Of a stretch of 64,000 nt of DNA, positions 34,654-44,877 are shown piece by piece. Source of the DNA: DIGJ01 sp041821315 (GTDB lineage: Bacteria > Bacillota > Clostridia > Lachnospirales > Lachnospiraceae); the NCBI GenBank assembly GCA_041821315.1, contig JBGUEO010000003.1, positions 120,331 through 184,330 on the forward strand, read 5' to 3'. Every line of letters starts with the position of its first letter. Positions within the stretch are counted from its first letter, which is position 1. Both the position numbers and the translations under genes were made by a program. The notes under the pieces were generated by a model, which did no database searches, had not been told where the DNA came from, and worked only from the letters and a program-made list of their open reading frames with translations.

Positions 34654-35649
34654 TTGACGGCAAACGATTATATTCATGCAACGAGTGTAAGTGAGGCAAT
34701 CGACTACTACAAAAGAGGTGACTGCATTCTTATTTCAGGAGGAACATGTGCTTTGGTCAAAGGAATGGACCGCAAGCTGGATTTAAAAAAAGCATGGCTT
34801 GATATATATGAAATTGAAGAATTAAAGCAGATGGAAGAAACGGATGAATATATATCCATTGGGGCTTGTGTCACGTTAACAAACCTACTAAAATCAGAGT
34901 ATATAGAGACCAAGATACCGCTGCTTTGGGAAGCCATTTCCCAGGTTGGAAATCGTCAAATAAGAAATAGGGCTACACTAGGTGGAAACATAGCAAATGC
35001 GTGTCCGGCTTCAGACTGTATATCAGCACTTATGGTTTTGGGTGCGCAAGTTTTGGTACAAGGAGAACAGGGGAGCCGAGCGATTCCTATTGCAAAACTG
35101 TTTCGTAAATGTAACGCTTGCTTACGCCACGCCGGCATGCATGTACGGAGTTGTTTTTTTTCAGAAACAACGAAGCGAAAGTTAATGCTAAACGAAGATG
35201 AAATCATTCGTTCCATTGAGATACCAAAGCAGAATCCCAACTATTCTTATTTGTTTTATAAATTAACGCAAAATCGTTCTTCTGATCTGGCAATTGTGAA
35301 TATGGCTATGACAGGAGAGAAAAATAAGGAAGGGATTATTACGCAATTGAATATTTGCATGGGAGGACTGTTTCCGAAACCAATCTGTTTTGATGCATGG
35401 AAGGATTGCTTAATTGGTAAGGAGCCAAAGGAAGAATACTTTGCCCAGGTTGCAATGCAGGTCGCCTATGCAGTAGACGAGGAAAAAGATAGTTTGGCAG
35501 ATTATGACTATAAAAGAAAAATAGTACCTGACTTGATAATAGATGGATTAAAAGAACTTTTTCTTGGTTATTTGATGGATGGTGAAAAACCAAGGGCTGG
35601 AGGAGAACATGAAAGCTGTAAAAGCCGGATGGCTGGTATGCGCGTATAA
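34654..35649 (+). CDS. Molybdenum hydroxylase FAD subunit (XdhB/YgfM-like) with an unusual insert
   Basis: A 331-residue FAD-binding subunit. LISGGT near residue 26 and ATLGGNIANACPASD near residue 107 are the FAD-binding motifs of this family. It starts at TTG 34654 with AGGAGGG at 34641-34647. Between IPIAKLF and the family segment KLMLNEDEII, at about residues 148-168, there is a cysteine-bearing stretch (CNACLRHAGMHVRSC) where relatives have only a short FFTG-type turn; the DNA there is locally GC-rich. It is the only FAD subunit in the operon and so may serve all three large subunits. Confidence 0.85.
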   Translation: MTANDYIHATSVSEAIDYYKRGDCILISGGTCALVKGMDRKLDLKKAWLDIYEIEELKQMEETDEYISIGACVTLTNLLKSEYIETKIPLLWEAISQVGNRQIRNRATLGGNIANACPASDCISALMVLGAQVLVQGEQGSRAIPIAKLFRKCNACLRHAGMHVRSCFFSETTKRKLMLNEDEIIRSIEIPKQNPNYSYLFYKLTQNRSSDLAIVNMAMTGEKNKEGIITQLNICMGGLFPKPICFDAWKDCLIGKEPKEEYFAQVAMQVAYAVDEEKDSLADYDYKRKIVPDLIIDGLKELFLGYLMDGEKPRAGGEHESCKSRMAGMRV

Positions 35650-36940
35650 TGACATAAAAAAAGACTATGGATTAATAATTGAAGGCGATATCATAAAACA
35701 AATATTATCAAATCAGGAAATTGATCAGATGATTGTTGAACATCTTCTTTTGAACGAGGAGGTATTGGATAAACAAAATGCAATTGTTTTACCAGGATTT
35801 GTTAATGCTCATATGCATCAATATGGGTTATTATCTCATGGGATACAAATGGTTGGTAAGGTAGTAGATTTTGATAGTTTTTTAAGCAATTACTGGTGGC
35901 CATTTATCGAAAATCGAATCTATAAAGCACAGGTGCTTGCGACTGCAAAGGCTTCTATGGCTGAGATGTTACATAGCGGAATTACTGCATTTTGCGATAC
36001 ATTGGAGGCTCCGTTTACAGAGCCAGACACTTTGATCGAGCAAGGAAAATTAATTGAGTCAGTTGGAATGCGTGCAATTGTATCACTTGAGAGCTCGGAA
36101 CGAGTGAGCCTTGAAAATGGTGAGCGCTGCCTGCAGCAAAACGGACAGGCGGTGGATTACTTTCATAAAAGAAACGGATTGGTAAAGGCTGCAATCTGCA
36201 CCCACACAACCTTTACTTGCTCGGATGATTTTATAAAAAAAGCGGCAACGCTTGCAATGAGTAAAGATGCTATTTTTCAGTTTCATCTTTCAGAAAGTCG
36301 ATATGAACCAGAAAAATTAATGGAAAAAAGGAAACAAAAACCAGTGCATCTTTATAACAAACTGGGAGCCTTTCCTAAAAAAACCATTGCCTCTCAATGT
36401 GTAAAGGTTGATGACGAGGAAATAGGTGTGATTCAATTAAGAGGGGTCAACGTGGTTCATATGCCAATCAGTAATTGTGAGGTGGGCGGTGGAATCGCAC
36501 CAATTCCTCGTATGAGAAAACAAGGAATTAAGGTGAGTTTGGGAACCGATGGTTATATCAATGATTTTTTCCTCGTCATGAAAGAAGCCTTTTTAATTCA
36601 TAAAGCATACGAAGAATCAACGAAAGTTATGCCTGCGAGTGAAGTGTTTCGAATGGCTACCGAATACGGAGCAGAGGCAATGGGACTCAAGGATTGCGGG
36701 TTACTGATGGCGGGATATCAGGCAGACTTTGTAGTATATGAGGAAAAATTCCCAACACCACTAACAAAGGAAAATATAGTGGAACAACTAGTGGTATTTG
36801 GAGACAGCCATTGTGTGAGTGATGTGTTTGTTCGTGGAAAAGGGCTGATGCAAAATGGTGTGATTGTAACATTTGATGAAACAAAAGCCTTGAACGAAAT
36901 GAAGGACTGTGCAAACGATTTTTGGAAAGGGGTGCAATAG
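35609..36940 (+). CDS. ssnA: SsnA-like aminohydrolase (second copy)
   Basis: A 443-residue metal-dependent hydrolase close in length to E. coli SsnA. It shows NAHMHQYG near residue 66, HLSESRYE near residue 228, and the SNCEVGGGIAPIPRM segment near residue 288 followed by LGTDGYIND. SsnA belongs to clusters linked with selenium-dependent molybdenum hydroxylases and anaerobic purine or urate breakdown. The ATG at 35609 has GGAGGAG just upstream; ten extra in-frame codons from 35579 are rejected. It overlaps the FAD subunit gene by 41 bases, so the two are coupled. Confidence 0.8.
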   Translation: MKAVKAGWLVCAYNDIKKDYGLIIEGDIIKQILSNQEIDQMIVEHLLLNEEVLDKQNAIVLPGFVNAHMHQYGLLSHGIQMVGKVVDFDSFLSNYWWPFIENRIYKAQVLATAKASMAEMLHSGITAFCDTLEAPFTEPDTLIEQGKLIESVGMRAIVSLESSERVSLENGERCLQQNGQAVDYFHKRNGLVKAAICTHTTFTCSDDFIKKAATLAMSKDAIFQFHLSESRYEPEKLMEKRKQKPVHLYNKLGAFPKKTIASQCVKVDDEEIGVIQLRGVNVVHMPISNCEVGGGIAPIPRMRKQGIKVSLGTDGYINDFFLVMKEAFLIHKAYEESTKVMPASEVFRMATEYGAEAMGLKDCGLLMAGYQADFVVYEEKFPTPLTKENIVEQLVVFGDSHCVSDVFVRGKGLMQNGVIVTFDETKALNEMKDCANDFWKGVQ

Positions 36941-36941
36941 A

Positions 36942-38024
36942 TTGAAAACAAAAATATTTGGAAGAGAGTTACAATCCCCAATTATAATTGGATCGGGACC
37001 GCTCAGTTATAGTGCAGATGGGATGATTCGACTCTATGAGGCTGGAGCTGGAGCCGTTGTAACAAAAACAATTAACCGGTATGCGGCAAAGAATCCGAAC
37101 CGTCATATGGTTGCCTGTGATACAAATACCTTAATTAACTGTGAACAATGGTCGGATTATGCGATGGATGAATGGATTGATCGGGAAATACCAAAAGCTG
37201 TGAAGGCAGGGGTTTCTTGTATTGCGAGTGTCGGACATACAATGGAGGATTCAAGGTTATGTGTGGAAGCATTAGAGCGGGAAGGATGTATGGCGATTGA
37301 GCTCGTCTCTTATTCGGATGATACGATTCTACCGATGCTTGTAGATACCAAGAAACGCGTTAATATTCCGGTTATCGTAAAGCTTTCTCCCAACTCTCCC
37401 AACCTTTTACAACTGGCAAGGGCATGTGAAGAGGCAGGAGCCGATGCGTTTACCGCCTGTGATTCGATTGGTCCTGCATTAAAAATAGATATTGAGACTG
37501 GAAAGCCGCTTCTTGGAGGAGACGATGGATATGGATGGCTCTCGGGCGCTATGATACGACCCTTTATTCTTCAAAAAGTCTGTGAGCTGCGTAAGAAAAC
37601 AAAGCTTCCGATCATTGGACTTGGCGGAATCGTAAAATGGCAGGATGCGATTGAGATGCTGATGGCGGGAGCTGACTATGTTGGTGTATGCAGTGCTCCA
37701 ATTTTAAAAGGAGTTGGATATATCCAAAAATTGAATGAGCAAATGGATACTTATTTTACAACGCATAACTATCAGGCTATCCATCAAATATCTGGTCTTG
37801 TTCATAAAAATAAGAGTGAGGAAGAAGATGGGGAAACCTATCATATGACATATGATCCATTAACATGTAGACATTGCAATCGGTGCATTGAAGTATGTCC
37901 ATATCAGGCGAGGAGATTTGTATCAGAGAGCAGGATGGAAATTAATACGGAGGCTTGCAGAAGGTGCGGATTATGTGTTTCCATTTGTAATTGCCTTTCG
38001 ATAGAGGATAAGACAAGAGCGTAA
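36942..38024 (+). CDS. PreA-like dihydropyrimidine/dihydroorotate dehydrogenase with two 4Fe-4S clusters
   Basis: A 360-residue flavoenzyme. An FMN-binding TIM barrel (IIIGSGPLS near residue 16, VIVKLSPN near residue 146, IGLGGIVKWQDA near residue 225) is followed by a ferredoxin tail with CRHCNRCIEVCP and CRRCGLCVSIC. Members reduce or oxidise dihydropyrimidine-type rings. In this operon it may reduce a purine-derived double bond, taking the place that YgfK has in enterobacterial clusters; that is inference. It begins with TTG 36942 after an AAGGGG site, one base after the ssnA stop codon. Confidence 0.8.
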   Translation: MKTKIFGRELQSPIIIGSGPLSYSADGMIRLYEAGAGAVVTKTINRYAAKNPNRHMVACDTNTLINCEQWSDYAMDEWIDREIPKAVKAGVSCIASVGHTMEDSRLCVEALEREGCMAIELVSYSDDTILPMLVDTKKRVNIPVIVKLSPNSPNLLQLARACEEAGADAFTACDSIGPALKIDIETGKPLLGGDDGYGWLSGAMIRPFILQKVCELRKKTKLPIIGLGGIVKWQDAIEMLMAGADYVGVCSAPILKGVGYIQKLNEQMDTYFTTHNYQAIHQISGLVHKNKSEEEDGETYHMTYDPLTCRHCNRCIEVCPYQARRFVSESRMEINTEACRRCGLCVSICNCLSIEDKTRA

Positions 38025-38051
38025 GATAAGAGCATAAGGAGGAAGAAAAAG

Positions 38052-39233
38052 ATGCTAACGGAGGAAAAACAAAAGGAAGTAATGGAACTATGCAAAAAAA
38101 TGATACAGGCAAGAAGCTATTCAGGGGAAGAACAACTGGTAGTAAATGTATTAAAATCCTTCTTTGAAGGGAATGAATTCGATGAAGTTATTGTGGATGA
38201 TTATGGAAATATAATCGGTCATATTTGCGGAAAAACAAAAGGACCTAGTATTTTGTTTGACGGTCATATGGATACCGTTTTAGTAACCAATGAAGAAGAA
38301 TGGATACATGCTCCTTTTGCAGCAGAGATAGAAGACGGAAAAATATATGGACGTGGTACGTCCGATATGAAAGGCGCACTTGCGGCAATGGCTTGTGCTG
38401 CAGCTAGCTTTGCGAAACAAACAAAAAAGGAGTTTGCTGGTGATATCTATGTGGCAGGAGTGGTACATGAAGAATGCTTTGAGGGAGTGGCGGCAAGGAG
38501 TATCAGCCAGCTTGTAAAACCAGATTATGTTATTATCGGAGAAGCCTCCTCGTTAAATCTTAAGGTCGGACAGAGAGGAAGGGCTGAAATTGTCCTTGAA
38601 ACACATGGAAAACCAGCCCATTCAGCAAACCCCGAAAAAGGAATCAATGCGGTCTATAAAATGGCCAAGATCATTGAGGAGATAAGAAAATTAGTTCCTC
38701 CCGTACATCCTGTGTTAGGTCTGGGAATTATGGAACTTACGGATATAAAATCAAGTCCATATCCGGGAGCATCTGTGGTTCCAGAGTATTGTCGGGCAAC
38801 GTATGATAGAAGACTTTTAGTTGGGGAAACCAAAGCAGATGTATTGGAGCCAATCAAAGCATTAATTGATAAGATGAAAGCTAAAGATTGTGAGTTAAAG
38901 GCAACGGTTTCCTATGCAATGGGCAAGGAATGTTGTTATACAAAAAAAGAAATAACAGGCGAACGTTTTTTTCCAGGTTGGCTTTATGACCGGGATGAGG
39001 ACTATATTCAAAAAATAAAACATGAATTGGAAGGGCAAGGATATGCACCAGATATTACCCAATATAATTTCTGTACGAACGGAAGTCACTATGCAGGAGA
39101 AGCGGGAATTAAGACAATTGGATTTGGCCCATCTCATGAAAACCTTGCGCATACAGTGGATGAATATATCGAGATCGAACAGCTTATAGGAGCCTGTGAC
39201 GGATATTATTACATTTTAAAGGCATTATTATAG
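38052..39233 (+). CDS. ygeY: YgeY-type M20 hydrolase
   Basis: A 393-residue zinc hydrolase of the M20 peptidase/deacylase superfamily. DGHMDTV near residue 76, GRGTSDMKG near residue 101, and HEECFEG near residue 140 give the metal ligands and catalytic acids. The match to the YgeY group rests on these motifs and on the company of ssnA, hyuA and molybdenum hydroxylases. YgeY-type enzymes hydrolyse amide bonds of ring-opened intermediates. An AGGAGG site stands just upstream of the ATG. Confidence 0.85.
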   Translation: MLTEEKQKEVMELCKKMIQARSYSGEEQLVVNVLKSFFEGNEFDEVIVDDYGNIIGHICGKTKGPSILFDGHMDTVLVTNEEEWIHAPFAAEIEDGKIYGRGTSDMKGALAAMACAAASFAKQTKKEFAGDIYVAGVVHEECFEGVAARSISQLVKPDYVIIGEASSLNLKVGQRGRAEIVLETHGKPAHSANPEKGINAVYKMAKIIEEIRKLVPPVHPVLGLGIMELTDIKSSPYPGASVVPEYCRATYDRRLLVGETKADVLEPIKALIDKMKAKDCELKATVSYAMGKECCYTKKEITGERFFPGWLYDRDEDYIQKIKHELEGQGYAPDITQYNFCTNGSHYAGEAGIKTIGFGPSHENLAHTVDEYIEIEQLIGACDGYYYILKALL

Positions 39234-39249
39234 ATAGTTGGAGAAAAAT

Positions 39250-41517
39250 ATGAGTTTACAAATTGTTGGTACCAAACGGCCCATAGCGGATGCAAAACTA
39301 AAGGTAACGGGACAAAAGCAATATGTTGCAGATATGAAGCTTCCAGGCATGATTTATGGAAAGCTGCTGCTCAGTGAGGTTGCACATGCAAAGATTTTTA
39401 AGATTGATACATCAATGGCAGAGGCACTGCCGGGTGTTCGAGCAGTCGTAACCTATAAAAATGCACCATCGGTTGCGTATAACAGTGCCAAACGTTTGAT
39501 TGATCATGATGTAATCTGCAGTGAACGTATTTTTGATGATACGGTTCGCTTTATTGGAGATAGGGTGGCAGCAGTAGCTGCAGATACCGAGGAGATTGCA
39601 GCAAAAGCGTTATTGTTAATCAAAGTGGAATACCAAAAACTTCCTATTATAACAACCATTACAGATGCAATCAAAGAAGATGCCTATCCAATTCACAAAG
39701 GAGGTAATGTGATTGCAAATCTCCAGGTTGGAGAAGCAGATTTAGAACCTGCATTTGCAGCATGTGATTATGTGATGGAGGCCTCCTATACGACGCCTGC
39801 GATTCATCATGCTGCGATGGAGACACATGCTGCGATAGCAGACTGGAATGCCATGGATAAATTGACGATTTACAGTCCAAATCAAAACAGTTTTGCATTT
39901 CGTGTCATTCTTTCTGATATTTTTGGGCTCACTTACAACAAAATTCGTGTTGTTTCACCGGCCATAGGAGGAGCTTTTGGGGGAAAATTGGAAGTAACGA
40001 TTGAACCAGTTGCAGCGATTCTAAGTAAATATGCAAAACGACCCGTTAAACTGGTATTAAGTCGAAAAGAAACGATTTTAGCAAGTCGGGTAAGACATGC
40101 ATCTCTTAACTATGTCAAGACGGGATTTATGAAAGACGGCACAATAAGAGCAGTGGATTTTAAAATTTATTTGAATACGGGGGCTTATGCATCCAGTGCA
40201 ATGAATGTCGCGGGAGCTTTGACTCATAAGGTCTTTATGGCATACAAGATTAAGAGTATGCATATTCTTGCGATTCCCGTTTATACAAATACGATTACAG
40301 CGGGAGCGATGAGGGGGTATGGTTCTCCACAAGTATTTTTTGGGTTGGAACGGCAGATGAATAAAATTGCTCGATTCTTAAAAATGGATCCAGCCGCTCT
40401 TCAACAAAAAAATATGGTGGATCCAGACAGTTTAAACCCAAATACGAATCAGGCAATCGGAAACCCACGGCCAAAAGATTGTCTGGAACTGGCAATGCAT
40501 AAGGTGGACTATGAACATGCAGTAAAAGAACAAAGGGATAGTCAAGAGCAAAACAAACGCTACCGGATTGGAGTGGGTGTAGCACTTGGTGTACATGGAA
40601 ATAACTGTTATGGTGCTCATAGAGATAATACCAGTCCTATGATTAAAATGAATGAAGATGGTTCGTGCATCCTCTATACGGGTGCACATGAAATGGGAAA
40701 TGATGTTTTAGGAATGCAGGAGCAGATTGTTTCAGAGGTACTAGGTATTACGAGTGATCGAATTGATGTGGTAGCTGCGGATACGGATGCATGTTTATGG
40801 CATATTGGAGATTATTCAAGCAGGGGTGTATTTGTCATTGGAGCAGCCGTAAAACAGGTGGCTGAGAAAATGAAAAAAGAGCTGCTAACAGAGGCTGCAA
40901 ACGTTTTAGAGGTAGCAGAAGAGGAAATTGCGCTGCGTGAAAATACGGCATGGGTAACATCGGGGAGCGCAAAGTGTGCAAGCCTCCGCGAGGTGATGAT
41001 GCATTGCCAAAGTGTGAGCAAACGAGAATTATGTGTGTTTGATACCTATCAGGCACCAAGAGGTGCTACTTCATATGGGGTACATATTGCGAAAGTTTTG
41101 GTGGACACACAGACTGGAATTACCAAAATTCTAAACTACGTGGCAGTGCATGATGTTGGATTTGTCATTAATCCATTGATGATAGAGGGGCAGCTAGAAG
41201 GTGGTATTCATATGGGACTTGGATTTGCCTTATCGGAAGAGATTACATTTGATGATAAGGGACAGCCAGCCCCTTTGTTATTAAAGAAATATGGAATATT
41301 AAAAGCAACGCAAATGCCACAAACGATATGTACGGGATTTATAGCAGGCAAAGGAGGCGAACCCAAAGGACCATATGGTGCAAAAGCATTGGGAGAGTGT
41401 CCGGTTGTTCCGGTGGCACCAGCAGTTGTGAATGCAATATGCAATGCCCTGGAGGTAGAATTAGATGAGCTTCCAGTTAGTGAAGAGAGAATACGAGAGA
41501 AACTAAAACTAGAGTAA
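39250..41517 (+). CDS. Molybdenum hydroxylase large subunit 2 (XdhA-like)
   Basis: A 755-residue molybdopterin subunit with GGAFGGK near residue 240, MRGYGSPQ near residue 355 and the glutamate-bearing GAKALGEC near residue 711. The ATG at 39250 follows a GGAGAAA site; a TTG four codons earlier is also in frame. No small Fe-S gene adjoins it directly, so it must borrow electron-transfer subunits from the sets at 34182 or 42146. It is more similar in its motifs to subunit 3 than to subunit 1 (both read AMRG and LGEC/VGEC). Confidence 0.88.
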   Translation: MSLQIVGTKRPIADAKLKVTGQKQYVADMKLPGMIYGKLLLSEVAHAKIFKIDTSMAEALPGVRAVVTYKNAPSVAYNSAKRLIDHDVICSERIFDDTVRFIGDRVAAVAADTEEIAAKALLLIKVEYQKLPIITTITDAIKEDAYPIHKGGNVIANLQVGEADLEPAFAACDYVMEASYTTPAIHHAAMETHAAIADWNAMDKLTIYSPNQNSFAFRVILSDIFGLTYNKIRVVSPAIGGAFGGKLEVTIEPVAAILSKYAKRPVKLVLSRKETILASRVRHASLNYVKTGFMKDGTIRAVDFKIYLNTGAYASSAMNVAGALTHKVFMAYKIKSMHILAIPVYTNTITAGAMRGYGSPQVFFGLERQMNKIARFLKMDPAALQQKNMVDPDSLNPNTNQAIGNPRPKDCLELAMHKVDYEHAVKEQRDSQEQNKRYRIGVGVALGVHGNNCYGAHRDNTSPMIKMNEDGSCILYTGAHEMGNDVLGMQEQIVSEVLGITSDRIDVVAADTDACLWHIGDYSSRGVFVIGAAVKQVAEKMKKELLTEAANVLEVAEEEIALRENTAWVTSGSAKCASLREVMMHCQSVSKRELCVFDTYQAPRGATSYGVHIAKVLVDTQTGITKILNYVAVHDVGFVINPLMIEGQLEGGIHMGLGFALSEEITFDDKGQPAPLLLKKYGILKATQMPQTICTGFIAGKGGEPKGPYGAKALGECPVVPVAPAVVNAICNALEVELDELPVSEERIREKLKLE

Positions 41518-41528
41518 TGGAGGAGATT

Positions 41529-42158
41529 ATGGTTAAAATACTAGGAATTTGTGGAAGTCCAAGAAGAAAATCGGCTTATAAAGCACTGGAAGCTGCATTA
41601 CAGGCAGCACAAGAATCAGGGGAGGATGTAGCGTGTGAACTCATAGAGCTTCGAGGAAAGAAAATCAATTTGTGCATTCACTGCAATAATTGTTTAAAGA
41701 AAAACTCGGATACCTGCACGATATATGAAGATGACATGACCCCTTTATATGAAAAATTCTATCAGGCAGATGGAATTATAATTGCCTCACCGGTATATGA
41801 GATGAATCTTTCGGCACAAACGGCAGTCTTTATGCATCGATTCCGATCGGCTTGGATCAAAGGTATCCGGGAACCGGAATTCTTTATGCGAAAAGTTGGA
41901 GCAGGGATTGCAGTAGGAGGGACAAGAAATGGAGGGCAGGAAATGACAATGAATGCAATCAACAATTTCTTCTTAGCACAAGGAATGACCCTTTGCAGTG
42001 GTGGAAATGGGATGTACACTGGCGCCATGCTTTGGAATCCAGGGGATGGATCTGGTGAGATGGAAGATAAAGAAGGAATGGAAAATGCTGTGGTACTTGG
42101 AAAAAAGGTTGCAATGATGGCTCGAATCATGAAAGAAGCGAAGATATGGAATGTGTAG
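41529..42158 (+). CDS. Iron-sulfur flavoprotein / NADPH-dependent FMN reductase-like protein
   Basis: A 209-residue flavodoxin-like protein. ICGSPRRKS at residues 6-14 is the phosphate-binding loop for FMN, and CIHCNNCLKK with a further cysteine seven residues on (C-x2-C-x2-C-x7-C) resembles the compact cluster motif of archaeal and clostridial iron-sulfur flavoproteins. It could shuttle electrons for the hydroxylases. The ATG at 41529 has GGAGGA upstream. Its end overlaps the next gene by 13 bases. Confidence 0.8.
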   Translation: MVKILGICGSPRRKSAYKALEAALQAAQESGEDVACELIELRGKKINLCIHCNNCLKKNSDTCTIYEDDMTPLYEKFYQADGIIIASPVYEMNLSAQTAVFMHRFRSAWIKGIREPEFFMRKVGAGIAVGGTRNGGQEMTMNAINNFFLAQGMTLCSGGNGMYTGAMLWNPGDGSGEMEDKEGMENAVVLGKKVAMMARIMKEAKIWNV

Positions 42159-42619
42159 AATTAAGAATCAATCAACGGATGTATTCGTTACAAGTAGAAA
42201 AAAAGTGGACGTTACTATATGTGCTCCGAGAAGTGCTAAATTTAACGGGAACAAAATGTGGCTGTAACACAAATGACTGTGGTGCTTGTCGAGTAATTGT
42301 GGATGGAGAGGCAAAAAACTCTTGCTGTCTGTTGGCAAAAAACTTGGGTGGGCATGATATTATCACGATTGAAGGTGTGTCTGACGGAAATGAACTTCAT
42401 CCGATACAAGAGGCGTTTATTGAAGCAGGAGCCGTTCAATGCGGTTTTTGTACACCAGGAATGATTATGTCTACCAAAGCATTGTTAGATAAGAATTTAA
42501 ATCCTACGGAGGAAGAAATCCGCAAGGCACTCGAACCGAATCTGTGCCGTTGTACGGGATATGTTAAAATTGTGGAAGCGGTAGCATTAGCGTCAAAATG
42601 GATGAGAGGAGAGGCATAA
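42146..42619 (+). CDS. Molybdenum hydroxylase 2Fe-2S subunit, second copy
   Basis: A 157-residue subunit with the same two cluster motifs as the one at 34182: KCGCNTNDCGAC near residue 38, CGFCTPG near residue 98 and CRCTGY near residue 133. It stands directly before large subunit 3, so that pair probably forms one enzyme. The start overlaps the flavoprotein gene, and the stop lies three bases before the TTG start of the next gene, implying tight coupling. Confidence 0.93.
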   Translation: MECVELRINQRMYSLQVEKKWTLLYVLREVLNLTGTKCGCNTNDCGACRVIVDGEAKNSCCLLAKNLGGHDIITIEGVSDGNELHPIQEAFIEAGAVQCGFCTPGMIMSTKALLDKNLNPTEEEIRKALEPNLCRCTGYVKIVEAVALASKWMRGEA

Positions 42620-42621
42620 AA

Positions 42622-44877
42622 TTGGATGTTTTTAAGAATGGTAGTTTAGGGAATAAAACACCTGTGATGGATGCCAGGAAAAAAGTGACAGGTCAGCTTT
42701 CCTATGTGGATGATATTAAAATTCCAGGAATGCTTTATGGAAAAGTTTTATTTAGCCCATATGCTCATGCTGAAATTACATCCATTGACGCCTTGGAAGC
42801 GGAAAAAATGGAAGGAGTATGGGCGGTGGTCTGGCATAAAGATTCTCCCTCGATACGATATAATGCAAATGGAGAGGATTCCTCCATTTTACCGTCCGAG
42901 AGAGTCTTTGATACGATCGTTCGATATGTCGGTGATAAAGTAGCGGCAGTGGCAGCAGAAACACCAGAAATTGCAGAAGAAGCAATCAAAAAAATTCGTG
43001 TCACATATCGTCAGCTTCCAGTTTGCCTTGACCCAAAAGAAGCAGCACTGCCAGGGGCTTATCCGATACATGAAACGGGAAACAGTATGGAGGAAGTGAA
43101 GCTTTCGGCAGGAAATTTGGAAGCGGGGTTTTTAGAAGCAGACATGATATTTGAAGATAGTTATGAAGTGCCAGCGATCTATCATGCAGCAATGGAACCA
43201 CATGTTTCACTGTCAACCTATGAGGTAGATGGGAAACTTACGGTCTATACACCCTCACAAGATGTCTTTGGTCAAAGAATGAATCTTGCAAAAATATTTG
43301 GAATGCCAATGAGCCGAGTCCGTGTCTTAAGTCCGGCAATGGGTGGTGGTTTTGGCGGAAAAATTGATTTGATTACGGAGCCAATTAGTGCTCTATTAGC
43401 AATGAAGACGGGGAAAGCTGTAAAAGTAGCCTATCAAAGAAAAGAGGATATACAATCTTCGACAACAAGGCATGCAGAGAGTATTTCGATTAAAACAGGT
43501 ATCAAGAAAAATGGTGAAATCACAGCCTGTGATTATAAGGTCTATTTAAGCGCAGGAGCTCATTCTGGAGCTACAATGAGTGTGGCATGGGCAGCAGGTG
43601 GAAAATTTTTTAAACTATTAAAAATACCTAATTTGCAATATCATGCAATCCCCGTATACACCAACCGTGCAGTTGCAGGAGCAATGAGAGGATTTGGTTC
43701 TCCACAGCTTTTTTATGCAATTAACAGCCAGTTAAATCAGATTGCTACAACACTGAAAATGGACATTTGCAAGCTGCAGATGTTAAATCTTTACGATCCA
43801 AATAAGTTAGATCAAAGGGGCGAAGCACTCGGAAATCTACGTGTAAAAGAATGCGTAAAGAGAGGAATGGAGCTCTTTGGCTGGGAACATGCAATACAAG
43901 AGCAAATCGCCTCGAAAAAGGAAGAGAAGAGGATCCGAATCGGAGTCGGTATGGCTACTGCACCACATGGAAGCAGTCTATTTGGTGTTATGCCTGATAC
44001 TTGTGGCGTTATGATAAAAATGAATGAAGATGGATCAATTACCATGTTTACCGGAGTCAGTGATATGGGAAATGGTTCAAATACGACGCAGGCTATGTTG
44101 ATTTCGGAAGTTCTTGGAATTCCACTTGGACATATTGCTTGCGTTAAGACTGATACAGAAACTACGTTGTTTGATGTGGGAGCCTATGCGAGCAGGGGAA
44201 CGTATGTAGGTGGGGGTGCAGCAGTAAAAGCCGCAAAATCCATGCGCCGAAAGATTTTACGGGAAGCAAGTCAAATGATTAAGGTCCCAGGAAAGTCCTT
44301 AGAATTAAAAGAAAACAGGGTATATTTGAGCGGCAATCATTCAATCTATGTTACGATGCAAGAAATTGCAGAACATGCGCATCAAAAAGAACGTGATATA
44401 GTGGTTTCGGAAATCTTTGGAACCAAGGCTTCTCCCATTTCTGCTGGCGCTCATTTTGTAAAAATACAGATAGATATGGAAACGGGAGAAGTATCGGTCA
44501 TTGATTATGTGGCAGTTCATGATGTTGGAAAACCTTTAAATTCAATGGGTTTAGAAGGTCAGGTACATGGAGGTATTCAGATGGGACTAGGATATGCACT
44601 TTCAGAGGGAGTGATATTAGATGAGAGTGGGATGGTGCAGGGAAAACGACTTAGAGATTGTCATTTGTTTACGGCAACCATGATGCCAAAAATTCAAGTA
44701 GAGTTTCTTGATAGCTATGAAAAAAGTGGCCCTTATGGTGCGAAAAGTGTGGGGGAATGTGCAACCGTACCTTCGGCAGCAGCCATTGCGAATGCGATTG
44801 CAAATGCATTGGATTTTGAATTTAAAAAACTTCCAATTAGAAAGGAAGAGATACAATGTCACATCATGCAATTGTAA
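42622..44877 (+). CDS. Molybdenum hydroxylase large subunit 3 (XdhA-like)
   Basis: A 751-residue molybdopterin subunit. GGGFGGK near residue 246, MRGFGSPQ near residue 355 and GAKSVGEC near residue 707 with the active-site glutamate are intact. GAGAGG-type ribosome binding bases at 42608-42614 support the TTG at 42622; an ATG at 42598 is inside the Fe-S gene. Having a third, diverged copy in a single operon suggests stepwise hydroxylation of different ring positions or different purines. Its end overlaps hyuA by 22 bases. Confidence 0.88.
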   Translation: MDVFKNGSLGNKTPVMDARKKVTGQLSYVDDIKIPGMLYGKVLFSPYAHAEITSIDALEAEKMEGVWAVVWHKDSPSIRYNANGEDSSILPSERVFDTIVRYVGDKVAAVAAETPEIAEEAIKKIRVTYRQLPVCLDPKEAALPGAYPIHETGNSMEEVKLSAGNLEAGFLEADMIFEDSYEVPAIYHAAMEPHVSLSTYEVDGKLTVYTPSQDVFGQRMNLAKIFGMPMSRVRVLSPAMGGGFGGKIDLITEPISALLAMKTGKAVKVAYQRKEDIQSSTTRHAESISIKTGIKKNGEITACDYKVYLSAGAHSGATMSVAWAAGGKFFKLLKIPNLQYHAIPVYTNRAVAGAMRGFGSPQLFYAINSQLNQIATTLKMDICKLQMLNLYDPNKLDQRGEALGNLRVKECVKRGMELFGWEHAIQEQIASKKEEKRIRIGVGMATAPHGSSLFGVMPDTCGVMIKMNEDGSITMFTGVSDMGNGSNTTQAMLISEVLGIPLGHIACVKTDTETTLFDVGAYASRGTYVGGGAAVKAAKSMRRKILREASQMIKVPGKSLELKENRVYLSGNHSIYVTMQEIAEHAHQKERDIVVSEIFGTKASPISAGAHFVKIQIDMETGEVSVIDYVAVHDVGKPLNSMGLEGQVHGGIQMGLGYALSEGVILDESGMVQGKRLRDCHLFTATMMPKIQVEFLDSYEKSGPYGAKSVGECATVPSAAAIANAIANALDFEFKKLPIRKEEIQCHIMQL

